A DNA stretch of 64,000 bases. Origin: Pedobacter sp. MC2016-05. GTDB taxonomy: Bacteria > Bacteroidota > Bacteroidia > Sphingobacteriales > Sphingobacteriaceae. This document shows positions 44,798 through 54,095 of this stretch, one piece after another. How positions within the stretch are numbered: the stretch's first letter is position 1; each line of letters starts with the position of its first letter. The notes under the pieces were generated by a model, which worked only from the letters and a program-made list of their open reading frames with translations, was not told the origin of the DNA and ran no database searches. The stretch lies in NCBI RefSeq assembly GCF_026239735.1, contig NZ_JAPIVT010000021.1, forward strand, positions 1 to 64,000, in the 5' to 3' direction. Both the position numbers and the translations under genes were made by a program.

Positions 44798-46000
44798 ATG
44801 AACGAGCAGAATCCTTCAAAAGCCATTATCGAAAAAACAGTATTCCCGATATTGTTTGCCTTAAGTTTTTCACATTTATTAAATGATACGATTCAATCCC
44901 TTATTCCGGCGATTTATCCTATCATTAAAACAAATTACAAACTCAATTTCTCTCAAATTGGCTTAATTACGCTAACCTTCCAGCTGGCCGCCTCTTTATT
45001 GCAACCATTTGTAGGGATGTATACTGATAAAAGACCGCAACCATATTCACTAGCGGTCGGCATGGGTTTCACTTTAATCGGCTTAATTACCTTGTCGCAA
45101 TCCACCCATTTTTACACCATGTTAATTTCGGTGGCGCTAATCGGTGTCGGCTCATCTATATTTCACCCTGAAGCATCCCGAATGGCGCATGCTGCATCTG
45201 GAGGGAAAAGAGGCTTGGCACAATCGGTTTTCCAATTGGGTGGAAATGCAGGGAGCTCTTTAGGGCCGCTTTTAGCTGCTTGGATTATTGTACCCTATGG
45301 CCAATTTAGTGTGGTTTGGTTTTCTATCATCGCATTATTGGCCATTGTGATTTTGAGTTATGTAGGTAATTGGTACAAAGATTTTGTCCTTTCCAGAAGC
45401 AAAAAAGCTGCTGCTGCTACTGTCGCCAATCAATTCTCGAGAACTAAAATTGTTTTTTCGGTAGTTATTCTGTTGTTGCTTATTTTTTCGAAATATTTCT
45501 ACATGGCCAGTCTAACCAGCTATTTTACTTTTTACCTCATCAATAAATTTGACGTTTCTGTACAAACCTCGCAGATTTACTTATTTGTATTTCTATTTTC
45601 GGTAGCTGCGGGAACGTTATTAGGTGGTCCAATTGGCGATAAAATTGGGCGTAAATATGTGATTTGGGCTTCAATTTTAGGCACAGCACCATTTGCATTA
45701 TTGCTACCTCATGCCAATTTATTTTGGATAGGTATTTTAATCGTTCCTATCGGGATGATTTTGGCTTCGGCCTTTTCTGCCATCCTGGTTTATGCACAAG
45801 AATTGATTCCTGGGAAGGTTGGCTTAGTAGCTGGATTGTTTTTCGGTTTTGCTTTTGGAATGGGAGGGATAGGCTCTGCACTTTTAGGTAAACTTGCAGA
45901 TGCTACCAGTATTGAACATGTTTTTAATATCTGTGCCTTTTTGCCTCTGATAGGATTACTAACCGGATTTTTGCCAAATATTGAAAGCAATAAAAAATAA
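44798..46000 (+). CDS. fsr: MFS transporter, Fsr (fosmidomycin resistance)-like
   Basis: A 400-residue major facilitator carrier with 12 helices. Its N-terminus FALSFSHLLNDTIQSLIPAI, GVGSSIFHPEASRMAHAASG and QSVFQLGGNAGSSLGPLLAA are the typical Fsr signatures. A second-half loop has GPIGDKIGRKYV. It is likely a drug or toxic-metabolite exporter. Start is the ATG at 44798; an in-frame TTG at 44774 is less likely. Confidence 0.9.
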   Translation: MNEQNPSKAIIEKTVFPILFALSFSHLLNDTIQSLIPAIYPIIKTNYKLNFSQIGLITLTFQLAASLLQPFVGMYTDKRPQPYSLAVGMGFTLIGLITLSQSTHFYTMLISVALIGVGSSIFHPEASRMAHAASGGKRGLAQSVFQLGGNAGSSLGPLLAAWIIVPYGQFSVVWFSIIALLAIVILSYVGNWYKDFVLSRSKKAAAATVANQFSRTKIVFSVVILLLLIFSKYFYMASLTSYFTFYLINKFDVSVQTSQIYLFVFLFSVAAGTLLGGPIGDKIGRKYVIWASILGTAPFALLLPHANLFWIGILIVPIGMILASAFSAILVYAQELIPGKVGLVAGLFFGFAFGMGGIGSALLGKLADATSIEHVFNICAFLPLIGLLTGFLPNIESNKK

Positions 46001-46003
46001 TAA

Positions 46004-46027
46004 ATCCCGCCGTTATCCAGGCGGGAT
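46004..46027. terminator. Hairpin terminator between convergent genes
   Basis: ATCCCGCC / GGCGGGAT has an 8-base loop; the minus side is followed by TTTATTATTTTTT. Confidence 0.8.
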
Positions 46028-46033
46028 AAATTT

Positions 46034-46714
46034 CTAAAAATGGAAATTGAAACCTAAATTAGGTAAAAATGTATTTAAGCCAAAAGTGAAACTATTGCTT
46101 TTATAAGCGGTTACGTTTTGATTATCATCATCGCCCTTACTGTTTTGTTTGCTGTACGCAAGCAGCGGAAAAGAGAACTCAACTGCCCATTTCTTCGCTG
46201 GAAAAAACGCGAAACCAGGGTTAATTGAAGCGTTGTAGGTTGTCGATTTGGATACTACACTTTGATAATCGAAGTTGCCGGTTCCGCTAAGTGATTGGTT
46301 AATTTTTCCAAATGCAACATCGAAATTAGCCTGGCCAAAAAATTTGAATTTATCTGTAATATCTAGATAATATCTCACAAACGGGCCGACATTAAATGAC
46401 TTATTTCGTTGAATTGAAGTAGTTACTATTGGCGTATTGCCGATAGTGAAAAATTGATCTGATACATTTTTTGTTTCATTGTAGCCAATGCCTAAACCAA
46501 TTGCTAGATTTTTGCTAAAGAAGTGGCCAACCCTTGGCACTACATTGAAAAAAGTAGATTCGCTAGCGCCATAATTTGTCGTATTGGCTGGTTTCAGCTC
46601 ATTTTTACCATACCCGATTGATCCACCAATCATCGTGTTGCCCTTATCGGTTTGAGCATTCGAAATAAATGCAGCAGTACATAATACTGCTACTAATAAT
46701 AGTTGTTTTTTCAT
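46034..46714 (-). CDS. Small outer-membrane beta-barrel protein
   Basis: A 226-residue paralogue of the 42924 protein: signal peptide to FISNAQ, then TDKGNTMIGGSIGYGKNELK, FFNVVPRVGHFFSKNLAIGL, GPFVRYYLDITDKFKFFGQA, FAFFPAKKWAVEFSFPLL, ending LGFNFHF. It has an eight-strand barrel pattern. Transport or structural function is unknown. Confidence 0.88.
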   Translation of the reverse strand: MKKQLLLVAVLCTAAFISNAQTDKGNTMIGGSIGYGKNELKPANTTNYGASESTFFNVVPRVGHFFSKNLAIGLGIGYNETKNVSDQFFTIGNTPIVTTSIQRNKSFNVGPFVRYYLDITDKFKFFGQANFDVAFGKINQSLSGTGNFDYQSVVSKSTTYNASINPGFAFFPAKKWAVEFSFPLLAYSKQNSKGDDDNQNVTAYKSNSFTFGLNTFLPNLGFNFHF

Positions 46715-46883
46715 TCTATGTGTTTATATTTTGGCGCAATTATAACACAAAAAAAAACAAGAACTAGCTTTTTAGGTGGTTTTAGTGAAATGTTTAATTT
46801 TGGGGAAATGAAAAAGCATCGGCTCAAATGCCAATGCTTTTAAATGGTTGAATTTTAACTGAAAACTGCGATTTGTTAGGATA

Positions 46884-47400
46884 CTATTTTCCTAAATCGA
46901 ATGCAACGCCAATGTTAAAAGAGAATTGATTGTTCAATCGCTCATAGCCGATTGCATCATCATTATATTTTGCAATCGGAAATTGCGCTTCTGTAAAAAG
47001 CCCGAAGCCTTTATCAAAGAAAACTCTTCCGCCAACATGAGCGCCAAAGTTTTTTAGGCCCAGATTTAATCCAGGGTATAAGTCTACATTAGCGGGCAAG
47101 CCAATCACACTTCCTAAATTTGCGTTAAATCTGGCTTTAAGATCAAAACGGTCGCCGAAGCCTGGTTTTTCTATCCCATCAAAAGATTTTACGCCAAGTA
47201 AATAGCCGGCCTGTGCGCCGATGGAGAAGCTTTGGCCTAAGCCATAATCAAGCGTAGTCACAATTCCGGTACCCCATTTTTGGAGACTTGCACCAACCTG
47301 AAATCTTAAATCGTCTTTGCCTTTGTAGGCATCACTTTGTGCATTTGCCTGTGTGCAAGCAATAAACCAGTAAAAATAAGCAAGTAATAATTCTTTTCAT
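46884..47400 (-). pseudogene. Outer-membrane barrel gene, frameshift in signal peptide
   Basis: The mature part is intact from about 47340 to 46884: QSDAYKGKDDLRFQVGASLQ, then SIGAQAGYLLGVKSFD, GFGDRFDLKARFNANLGSVI and FDLGK. The natural start ATG (47400, MKRIITCLF) is in another phase. Removing one T from the T5 tract near 47372-47376 would give MKRIITCLFYWFIACTQANA as a good signal peptide. A GTG at 47261 would give only 125 residues with no signal, and is unlikely to be real. Either a recent mutation or a base-call error. Confidence 0.65.
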
Positions 47401-47857
47401 TTTAAACAATTGATTTTATGGGTAATTAATAAATTCTGGTCTTCATTCTCTGCCTGTATTCCAGAAACTAGCTTAGTGCGTCTGTTGGAAAATAATTTAT
47501 CCCGATAGGAGATAACCGTTTACAAAGAAAAATTTAAATTTAATGCAGCTTTAATAAAGCTGGTATTACAGGATGTAATTGCTATAAGGATATTTAGCAA
47601 GCCGATTTGGCGATGGAAATATATAAGAAAAGATTTTTAAGGAAATTATAACGGAATAAATTCTGTCGGCTTATGGTTTAAATGGGTTTTCAGTGTATAT
47701 TAAATAAAAAAGAGGAATGTATCATATATATTAAATGATAACCCGAACCTATCGTCCGACTTGCTCTAAAGCCTTGTAGCCGTTTTGAAAGGCTCAACGC
47801 GACAACGTTCGGGGGATATTGATTTATGATACATCCTATAAACTTCTAAATCTTAAA
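47401..47857. other. Intergenic region with nested inverted repeats
   Basis: No gene. A nested repeat lies at 47714-47836 (separate entry). The rest is A+T-rich. Confidence 0.5.
47714..47836. repeat. Nested inverted repeat element (about 123 bp)
   Basis: The outer arms GGAATGTATCAT and ATGATACATCC pair with one bulged base. The inner arms CCCGAAC (47742-47748) and GTTCGGG (47807-47813) enclose a C+G-rich core. It could be a MITE-like element or the DNA of a small structured RNA. Confidence 0.55.
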
Positions 47858-48355
47858 TTATTGGCGATTTAACCGTTCAATTAAATAGTAATTGTCTAAT
47901 GCATCTTCAGAATCCAGATCGTCACCTTCATTCTGAATAGATTTTACCTTGCCATCACTTTTTGGAGAATTAGTAAAATTGTATTCGAATTTAATGGAAC
48001 CGATGGATTTTATTTTACCGGTGATTCCGGGCAAGGCAGATAAATAATATTCTACATTTTTATTGCCAATAGATTTTATTTTACCATTAAACTCTGGTAT
48101 GGCACTGAGGTAATATTCTACTGAAATATTTCCAATGGCTTTAACTTTTCCATTAAATTCAGAAAGTGCACTCAGATAATATTCAATCTGTACATCATCA
48201 ATGGATTTAATTTTTCCATCAAATTCAGATAGTGCACTACTGTAATAATCTATTTTCCCACGGAATCTTTGTGCATTTGCCTGCATAGTAATGACTAGCA
48301 GAATAACTACAACGGAACTTCTTAAGCCCATAACTTGGTTTAGCAAATTTTTCAT
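47858..48355 (-). CDS. Exported protein of five 22-residue repeats
   Basis: A 165-residue protein with a signal peptide ending MQANAQ. After it come five tandem units of about 22 residues with the pattern EYYLSALSEFNGKIKSIGN: IDYYSSALSEFDGKIKSIDD, IEYYLSALSEFNGKVKAIGN, VEYYLSAIPEFNGKIKSIGN, VEYYLSALPGITGKIKSIGS, FEYNFTNSPKSDGKVKSIQN. The period suggests two beta strands per unit. The acidic tail is DDLDSEDALDNYYLIER. It is 10 bp after the barrel gene (48366) and probably in its operon. I know no family name. Confidence 0.75.
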   Translation of the reverse strand: MKNLLNQVMGLRSSVVVILLVITMQANAQRFRGKIDYYSSALSEFDGKIKSIDDVQIEYYLSALSEFNGKVKAIGNISVEYYLSAIPEFNGKIKSIGNKNVEYYLSALPGITGKIKSIGSIKFEYNFTNSPKSDGKVKSIQNEGDDLDSEDALDNYYLIERLNRQ

Positions 48356-48365
48356 ATGAGTATGT

Positions 48366-49019
48366 TTAGAAGTGGAAGTTTATGGTAAAAGTGGGTGTGA
48401 AGTTATCAAGTGCCAGTCTCAGGTTATTTTTCTTATCAAAATTATATAGTGATTCTTCGGCATAATAATTTTGGTGGAAAAAGCTTAAGATTGGGAATGA
48501 AAAATCGAGGCTTGAATCATCAGATAATAGATAGGTGAAGCCAGGAGCTAAGCTAGCGCCCCAACCTTTTGCTCGTGCATCTGTTCGAATCAGATAACCT
48601 GCATCATCTACTCGATTGAAAGTGTTAATTTGCAGGAGCAGATTCGCCTGAACGAAAAATTTGAATCGTTCTTTAACCTCTATGTACTTGCGAATGAAAG
48701 GCGAGAGCCCGAAACTGAATTCTTTCGGACCATAACGGTCTTCGTAGCGCCCATCTTCTTCATCCCATGTAATGTAACTTTCACCGCGAAGCTTTGAAAG
48801 ATTTAAAGGAATTTCAAGCCCGATAGCGAGATTATTTGCAATGAAATAGCCGCCCCTCGGCGTTGCCGTAAAGGTGTTAATACTGGCTGTAGCATCGTTT
48901 TGTTTCGAGGTTCCGAAGCTCAGGCTTATTCCGGCGAAGCCAGAACCTTTTTCAGTTTGCGCATGGCTACGCCAACTGATGGCGCATAGAAGCACCAAGA
49001 TGATTAATTTAGGTTTCAT
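48366..49019 (-). CDS. Small outer-membrane beta-barrel protein
   Basis: A 217-residue barrel protein with a signal peptide (MKPKLIILVLLCAISWRSHA), then QTEKGSGFAGISLSFGTSKQ, TPRGGYFIANNLAIGLEIPL, FIRKYIEVKERFKFFVQANL, GASLAPGFTYLLSDDSSL and end FTINFHF. It is a paralogue of the 42924 and 46034 proteins. The ATG at 49019 is chosen because it begins the signal peptide. The repeat protein follows after 10 bp. Confidence 0.85.
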   Translation of the reverse strand: MKPKLIILVLLCAISWRSHAQTEKGSGFAGISLSFGTSKQNDATASINTFTATPRGGYFIANNLAIGLEIPLNLSKLRGESYITWDEEDGRYEDRYGPKEFSFGLSPFIRKYIEVKERFKFFVQANLLLQINTFNRVDDAGYLIRTDARAKGWGASLAPGFTYLLSDDSSLDFSFPILSFFHQNYYAEESLYNFDKKNNLRLALDNFTPTFTINFHF

Positions 49020-49348
49020 TTGTGTTGTGTTTTTGTGTGTAATCAATAATAATCATTATCGATACAAAAAACAATAGCCTAAAATGAACGTATTGCATTG
49101 TAAAATCAATTTTACAGCTGCAGGTTTGTTGACGTAATAGGTGTTTAAATGCCAAAATGAACCGGCGTCATCCTCAGCTTGGCTGGGGATCTTAAAAATC
49201 AACGTTATCAGCCGGCATCACGATTCTGTTTTCACGTGAAGGACGAAGGGCCTAAAGAAGAAGAAAAATTGAAGACCAGGTATTAACGATAGTCATCCTT
49301 CGCTTAACTGCGAACATTAAAATGCATTGTTATGGGCGTAATCAAAAA
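49020..49348. other. Intergenic region with a short palindrome
   Basis: Contains GTCATCCTCAGCTTGGCTGG at 49168, in which ATCCTCAGC pairs with GCTGGGGAT, a member of the palindromic repeats seen elsewhere in the window. No gene. Confidence 0.5.
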
Positions 49349-49378
49349 AAATCCCGCAGAAATTAATCTGCGGGATTT
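49349..49378 (-). terminator. Terminator of clpB
   Basis: AAATCCCGCAGA pairs perfectly with TCTGCGGGATTT over a 6-base loop; a T7 run follows on the minus strand. Confidence 0.92.
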
Positions 49379-49396
49379 CATTTACCGATATAATAT

Positions 49397-51997
49397 TTAA
49401 TCTTGTTTCTGGTTCAGGAACACAAAATTGTGATCAAACATATCTAACTTAATTTTACTGTCTTTATCGATCTTACCGGCTAATATTTCCTTCGATAACT
49501 CATTCAGGATTCTTTTTTGAATAACTCTTTTCAGTGGTCGGGCACCAAACTGCGGATCGTAACCAAGCTGTGCCAACCAATCAAGTGCTTCCTCACTTGC
49601 ATCCATTTCAATTCCCATTTCCGCAAGTGTTTGCTGTACATGTTTAAATTGCAAAGCCACAATATCTCTAAGTTCATTGCGATTCAACGGCGTAAACATG
49701 ATTAATTCATCAATTCTATTTAGAAACTCCGGCCTGATGGTTTGTTTCAATACCTCGAACAATTCGTTTTTAGTTTTTGCAATTACCTCATCCCGGTTTT
49801 CATCAGTTAGATTTTTGAAATTATCTTGGATTAAGTGCGCTCCAATATTCGATGTCATGATGATGATTGTATTTTTAAAATTCACCGTTCTGCCTTTATT
49901 ATCAGTTAAACGGCCATCATCTAATACCTGCAATAAGATGTTAAACACATCCGGATGCGCTTTTTCAATCTCATCAAGCAATACAACCGAATAAGGTTTA
50001 CGCCGAACAGCTTCGGTTAATTGCCCACCTTCATCGTAGCCTACATATCCTGGAGGCGCACCAATTAAGCGGGAAACAGCGTGGCGCTCCTGGTATTCAC
50101 TCATGTCGATCCGGGTTAAGGCATTTTCATCGTTAAATAAAAAATCTGCCAAGGCCTTGGCCAACTCTGTTTTACCTACCCCGGTTGTACCCAGGAAAAT
50201 AAACGAACCAATTGGTTTGCGCTTGTCTTGCAAACCCGCACGCGAGCGGCGAATCGCATCAGAAATGGCTTCTATAGCCTCATCCTGTCCGGCTACCCGC
50301 TGGTGCAATTCGTGTTCGAGGTTCAATAATTTCTCCCTTTCGCTAGCAATTAACTTGGTAACCGGAATGCCTGTCCATCTACCTACCACGCCTGCAATAT
50401 CGTCAGCAGTTACTTCCTCTTTTAGCATCCGGCTATCTGTTTGCTGGTTTTCCAAATCGGCTTTCAGCTTTTCTACCTGATCCTGCGCTTCTTTAATTTT
50501 TCCGTAACGGATTTCGGCAACTTTGCCATAGTCTCCGGCACGTTCGGCCTGTTCAGCCTCTAATTTATAATGCTCAATCTGTTCTAACTGATTATTTACC
50601 GCATCAACAAGGTCTTTTTCTCCCTGCCATTTTGCTTTCAGTTCATCGCGTTCAGCAGATAAATTGGCAATTTCTTCTGATAGATCTTGAACTTTACGGT
50701 CATCTTTTTCGCGTTTGATCGCCTCACGTTCAATTTCAAGTCGCATAATTTCGCGATCCAAAGCATCTACATTTTCTGGAACACTGTCCATTTCCATGCG
50801 TAATTTTGAAGCCGCTTCATCCATTAAATCGATGGCTTTATCTGGCAAGAAACGATCAGAAATATAACGCTGGCTCATTTCTACTGCAGCGATAATCGCC
50901 TCATCTTTAATCCGCACCTTGTGGTGGGTTTCATAGCGTTCTTTCAAACCACGAAGAATAGAAATTGCATCCTGTGTGTCAGGTTCCTCTACCATCACCT
51001 TTTGAAAACGGCGTTCCAAGGCTTTATCTTTTTCTAAATATTTTTGATATTCATCCAAAGTGGTGGCACCAATTGCCCTTAATTCGCCACGAGCTAACGC
51101 AGGTTTTAAGATGTTAGCAGCGTCCATAGCACCTTCTCCGCCGCCTGCACCAACGAGGGTGTGAATTTCGTCGATAAATAAAATGATGTCACCATCGCTT
51201 TGTGTTACCTCTTTCACTACCGCTTTTAATCGCTCTTCAAATTCACCTTTGTATTTTGCTCCAGCAATTAATGCGCCCATATCAAGGGAATAAACGGTTT
51301 TGCTTTTCAAATTTTCAGGCACATCACCTTTTATAATTCTGAAAGCAATTCCTTCGGCGATTGCCGTTTTACCCACACCAGGCTCACCAATTAAAATTGG
51401 ATTATTCTTTGTTCTTCGAGATAATATTTGAATCACCCGACGGATCTCTTCATCACGGCCAATTACCGGATCGAGCTTTCCGCTTTCGGCATACTCATTT
51501 AAATTACGGGCATATTTGCCTAAAGCCTGATAAGTAGCCTCAGCATTTTGGTCAGTTACGCGGTTATCACCACGGAGTTCAGTAATGGCTTTTTTAAGGT
51601 CTTTTTCGTTAGCACCTTGCTCTTTTAATAATTTGGATGTACTGTCATTCACTGCCAAAATTCCTAACAGGAGGTGCTCTACCGATACAAATTCATCTTT
51701 AAATTCTTTTAAAAATGTTTGTGCCTTTTGCAGAACACTATTTGTATTTGATGACAGATAGACATTGCTTCCGCTAACTTTCGGGAATCTTGCAATCTCT
51801 GCATCTAGATTTTGGTTGAGTAAAGTAAGGTTCACGTTTAGTTTCTTCAAAACATAAGAAACCACGTTTTCATCAACAGTAAGCAAACCTTTAAGCAGGT
51901 GTGCCGTTTCAATAGCCTGTTGCTGGTTACCTTGGGCTATTTCAGAAGCCTGTTGAATTGCTTCCTGGGCTTTTATTGTAAAGTTGTTGAAGTTCAT
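49397..51997 (-). CDS. clpB: Chaperone ClpB (protein disaggregase)
   Basis: An 866-residue hexameric AAA+ disaggregase that works with DnaK. It has an N-domain (residues 1-145), a first AAA domain with GEPGVGKTAI (about 205) and FIDEIHTLVGAG, the middle coiled-coil domain (about 405-525, rich in Glu/Lys with EIMRLEIEREAIKREKDDRK), and a second AAA domain with GTTGVGKTEL (about 606) and GYDEGGQLTEAVRRKPYSVV. The C-terminal small domain has FGARPLKRVIQ. Length and order are normal. No heat-shock operator was recognised upstream. Confidence 0.96.
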   Translation of the reverse strand: MNFNNFTIKAQEAIQQASEIAQGNQQQAIETAHLLKGLLTVDENVVSYVLKKLNVNLTLLNQNLDAEIARFPKVSGSNVYLSSNTNSVLQKAQTFLKEFKDEFVSVEHLLLGILAVNDSTSKLLKEQGANEKDLKKAITELRGDNRVTDQNAEATYQALGKYARNLNEYAESGKLDPVIGRDEEIRRVIQILSRRTKNNPILIGEPGVGKTAIAEGIAFRIIKGDVPENLKSKTVYSLDMGALIAGAKYKGEFEERLKAVVKEVTQSDGDIILFIDEIHTLVGAGGGEGAMDAANILKPALARGELRAIGATTLDEYQKYLEKDKALERRFQKVMVEEPDTQDAISILRGLKERYETHHKVRIKDEAIIAAVEMSQRYISDRFLPDKAIDLMDEAASKLRMEMDSVPENVDALDREIMRLEIEREAIKREKDDRKVQDLSEEIANLSAERDELKAKWQGEKDLVDAVNNQLEQIEHYKLEAEQAERAGDYGKVAEIRYGKIKEAQDQVEKLKADLENQQTDSRMLKEEVTADDIAGVVGRWTGIPVTKLIASEREKLLNLEHELHQRVAGQDEAIEAISDAIRRSRAGLQDKRKPIGSFIFLGTTGVGKTELAKALADFLFNDENALTRIDMSEYQERHAVSRLIGAPPGYVGYDEGGQLTEAVRRKPYSVVLLDEIEKAHPDVFNILLQVLDDGRLTDNKGRTVNFKNTIIIMTSNIGAHLIQDNFKNLTDENRDEVIAKTKNELFEVLKQTIRPEFLNRIDELIMFTPLNRNELRDIVALQFKHVQQTLAEMGIEMDASEEALDWLAQLGYDPQFGARPLKRVIQKRILNELSKEILAGKIDKDSKIKLDMFDHNFVFLNQKQD

Positions 51998-52382
51998 ATA
52001 ACCGTTTTAATCAAAACAAATGCCACAGCAAATTTGATTTTGCAATCGGAAATTTTGTCTGTCTGATTCAAGTTATAATGACTAATTTACTGATTATAAA
52101 ACATTTGTGCTGAAATTTTGTCTTGTTAAATAGTTTAAATGATTTGGAAACATAAGTAAGTGGTTCTTGGCAATTGTAGCCCTTCTTTCCATTAAAAGTC
52201 CCGATGAAAAATCGGGCGCTTTCCATTTCAATAAGGTTTAGGTGGGCAGAGTACTGCATGTATCAAAGAAACCTAAACGCACAAAAAAGCATCTGCGTTT
52301 TTGGTCAACAGATGCTTTTCGCTATGTTTTGGCCTATTAATGTTTTTAGGCTCATTTAATTAGTTTGGCAATTAGCGATATT
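51998..52382. other. Intergenic region upstream of clpB
   Basis: No gene. A 63-codon frame (52068-52259, minus) lacks protein character. A terminator lies at 52285-52319. The segment before clpB is A+T-rich. Confidence 0.5.
52285..52319 (-). terminator. Terminator of SRPBCC gene
   Basis: AAAAGCATCTG pairs with CAGATGCTTTT; TTTTTTG follows on the minus strand. Confidence 0.88.
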
Positions 52383-52781
52383 TTACCCCAAAATTTCTTT
52401 TAATTTCTGTGTCTGATGATCGACCAATTTTTGAAGTGGACCAGAAGCCAACATTTTCATCATCATATTCAAATCTGCAGAGATGATGTGTTTTGCAGTG
52501 GTAGTGCCATTTCCATTATCGGCAACTGTCCATTTTAATTCCACCTCAAAAGGTGCTTTTTCAGTGGGAATTGCTGTTAATTCCTGGTTTTCAACACGAT
52601 TAGAAATGGCGATCGCTAATTTTGCCATGTTTTGAATGGTGAAACGAGCTTCGTCTTCTGTAGATTCCCAGTTATAAATATTTTCGGGCATCAATTGTTG
52701 ATGGTTATTCATGTTTGAGAGAAAAGCATAAACTTCCGCAACGGGCTTACTTACCTCTACAGCGCTTTCAATAATCGTCAT
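52383..52781 (-). CDS. SRPBCC (START/Bet v 1-like) domain protein
   Basis: A 132-residue helix-grip protein. TIIESAVEVSKPVAEVYAFL (1-21) is the first strand and helix, and WTVADNGNGTTTAKHIISAD forms later strands, with a long C-terminal helix (GPLQKLVDHQTQKLKEILG). It likely binds a hydrophobic ligand. It lies 45 bp after pyrE on the same strand and may be in its operon. Confidence 0.8.
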   Translation of the reverse strand: MTIIESAVEVSKPVAEVYAFLSNMNNHQQLMPENIYNWESTEDEARFTIQNMAKLAIAISNRVENQELTAIPTEKAPFEVELKWTVADNGNGTTTAKHIISADLNMMMKMLASGPLQKLVDHQTQKLKEILG

Positions 52782-52825
52782 TATATATTTTTATAGGTTA
52801 ATTTTAAATACTGCGAACTCTGGAT

Positions 52826-53485
52826 TTAAGACTCAGGACTGATAACTTGTCCCCACTCTGATGGGTTTAAGCGCCATTTTCCTAATAACTCCATGTCGCT
52901 TTTGGCGATGATGCTGTGCTCGGCAGCATAATCAATTAAGGCAGCATAGTTAGATAAAGTTAGGGAACGACATTTAGCGGCAGCAAAATTTTCATCTGCT
53001 TTTTCAAATCCGTATGTGAAAATTGCAGCTAAACCAGCAACTGATAAACCTGCGCTTCTCAATGCATCCACGGCTTGTAGACTGCTTTTTCCTGTAGAAA
53101 TAAGATCTTCAATTACCACTACTCGTTGCCCTTCTACCACTTCACCTTCAATTAAGCTTCCTGTACCGTGTTCTTTTGCTTTAGCTCTAACATAAATAAA
53201 AGGTAATCCCAACTCTTGAGCTACTAAAACGCCTTGTGGAATTCCAGCGGTTGCTACTCCAGCAATAACATCTACCGAACCAAATTCTTCTTGGATGGCC
53301 TGTGCTAATTTCTGGCGTATGTACGTTCTCACCTGTGGATGAGATAACGTAATTCGGTTATCGCAATAAATTGGCGACTTCCAACCAGATGCCCAGGTAA
53401 AAGGATTATTAGGTTGTAATTTAATTGCCTTTATTTGTAATAAAAATTCCGCTACCTTTAGTTCAATATCACTTTTATTATACAT
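52826..53485 (-). CDS. pyrE: Orotate phosphoribosyltransferase
   Basis: A 219-residue enzyme of pyrimidine synthesis: orotate + PRPP to OMP. The type I PRTase fold has TWASGWKSPIYCDNR (about 30-44) as the orotate hood, FIYVRAKAKEHGTGSLIEG with the catalytic loop lysines, and the PRPP-binding VVVIEDLISTGKSSLQAV (about 124-141). It starts with an ATG whose bases overlap those of the Nudix gene's ATG on the other strand. Confidence 0.95.
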   Translation of the reverse strand: MYNKSDIELKVAEFLLQIKAIKLQPNNPFTWASGWKSPIYCDNRITLSHPQVRTYIRQKLAQAIQEEFGSVDVIAGVATAGIPQGVLVAQELGLPFIYVRAKAKEHGTGSLIEGEVVEGQRVVVIEDLISTGKSSLQAVDALRSAGLSVAGLAAIFTYGFEKADENFAAAKCRSLTLSNYAALIDYAAEHSIIAKSDMELLGKWRLNPSEWGQVISPES

Positions 53486-54095
53486 GGCCCAAAAATACAG
53501 AATTTATATTAACGATAACACCCTCTTTATATCAGATGTTTTACCGGAACAAAAAGAAAAAATTCAACAGCTTGAATTTCAGGATTTTGATTTGCAGACA
53601 TTTTACAAAAAATTAAAAAATGGGTCTAAAAAAAGCTACATCTTCTTAACCAAAAACCCTCAGGAAACATTCAGGAAGCTTAAAAAGAACTGCGAAATTA
53701 TAAAAGCTGCCGGCGGGTTGGTAGAAAGCGTTAACGGGAATTATCTCTTTATTTTTAGGAATAAAAAGTGGGATTTGCCAAAAGGAAAGCTGGAGGAGGG
53801 TGAAAATATGAAGGAAACAGCGGTAAGGGAAGTGGAGGAGGAATGCGGAATTAAAGTGGCTAAACGAGAAGAAAAGCTTTGTAAAACTTACCATGTTTAT
53901 CCTTATGGTTCAAAAATGGTGATCAAGAAAACCAACTGGTATCGAATGACTGTAAAAGGCGAGCCAAAGTTGGTTCCTCAAAAGGAAGAGGGGATAGACG
54001 AGGCCGTTTGGCTTGATAAAAACCATCTTGGTCCGGTAGTGAAAAATACTTTTCCTTCCATTATGGACGTGTTGAGGGCTGGAGGGATTTTGTAA
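53484..54095 (+). CDS. Nudix hydrolase
   Basis: A 203-residue protein. A leading region of about 85 residues (QKYRIYINDNTLFISDVLPE) is specific to Bacteroidota relatives. The Nudix box begins GKLEEGENMKETAVREVEEE and is completed by CGI (about residues 99-121), with all Glu of the metal site present. It hydrolyses a nucleoside diphosphate linked to something; substrate not predictable. It is divergent from pyrE with overlapping starts, so the two promoters must lie within each other's coding sequence. Confidence 0.9.
   Translation: MAQKYRIYINDNTLFISDVLPEQKEKIQQLEFQDFDLQTFYKKLKNGSKKSYIFLTKNPQETFRKLKKNCEIIKAAGGLVESVNGNYLFIFRNKKWDLPKGKLEEGENMKETAVREVEEECGIKVAKREEKLCKTYHVYPYGSKMVIKKTNWYRMTVKGEPKLVPQKEEGIDEAVWLDKNHLGPVVKNTFPSIMDVLRAGGIL

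Noticed and set aside
42924..49019. Complete type IX secretion or gliding locus near the barrel proteins
   Set aside because: The barrel genes are small OmpX-like paralogues; none has the size or motifs of PorT, SprA or GldK-N.
52068..52259. Minus-strand frame of 63 codons upstream of clpB
   Set aside because: No ribosome-binding context, no motif, A+T-rich and random-looking residues; treated as non-coding.
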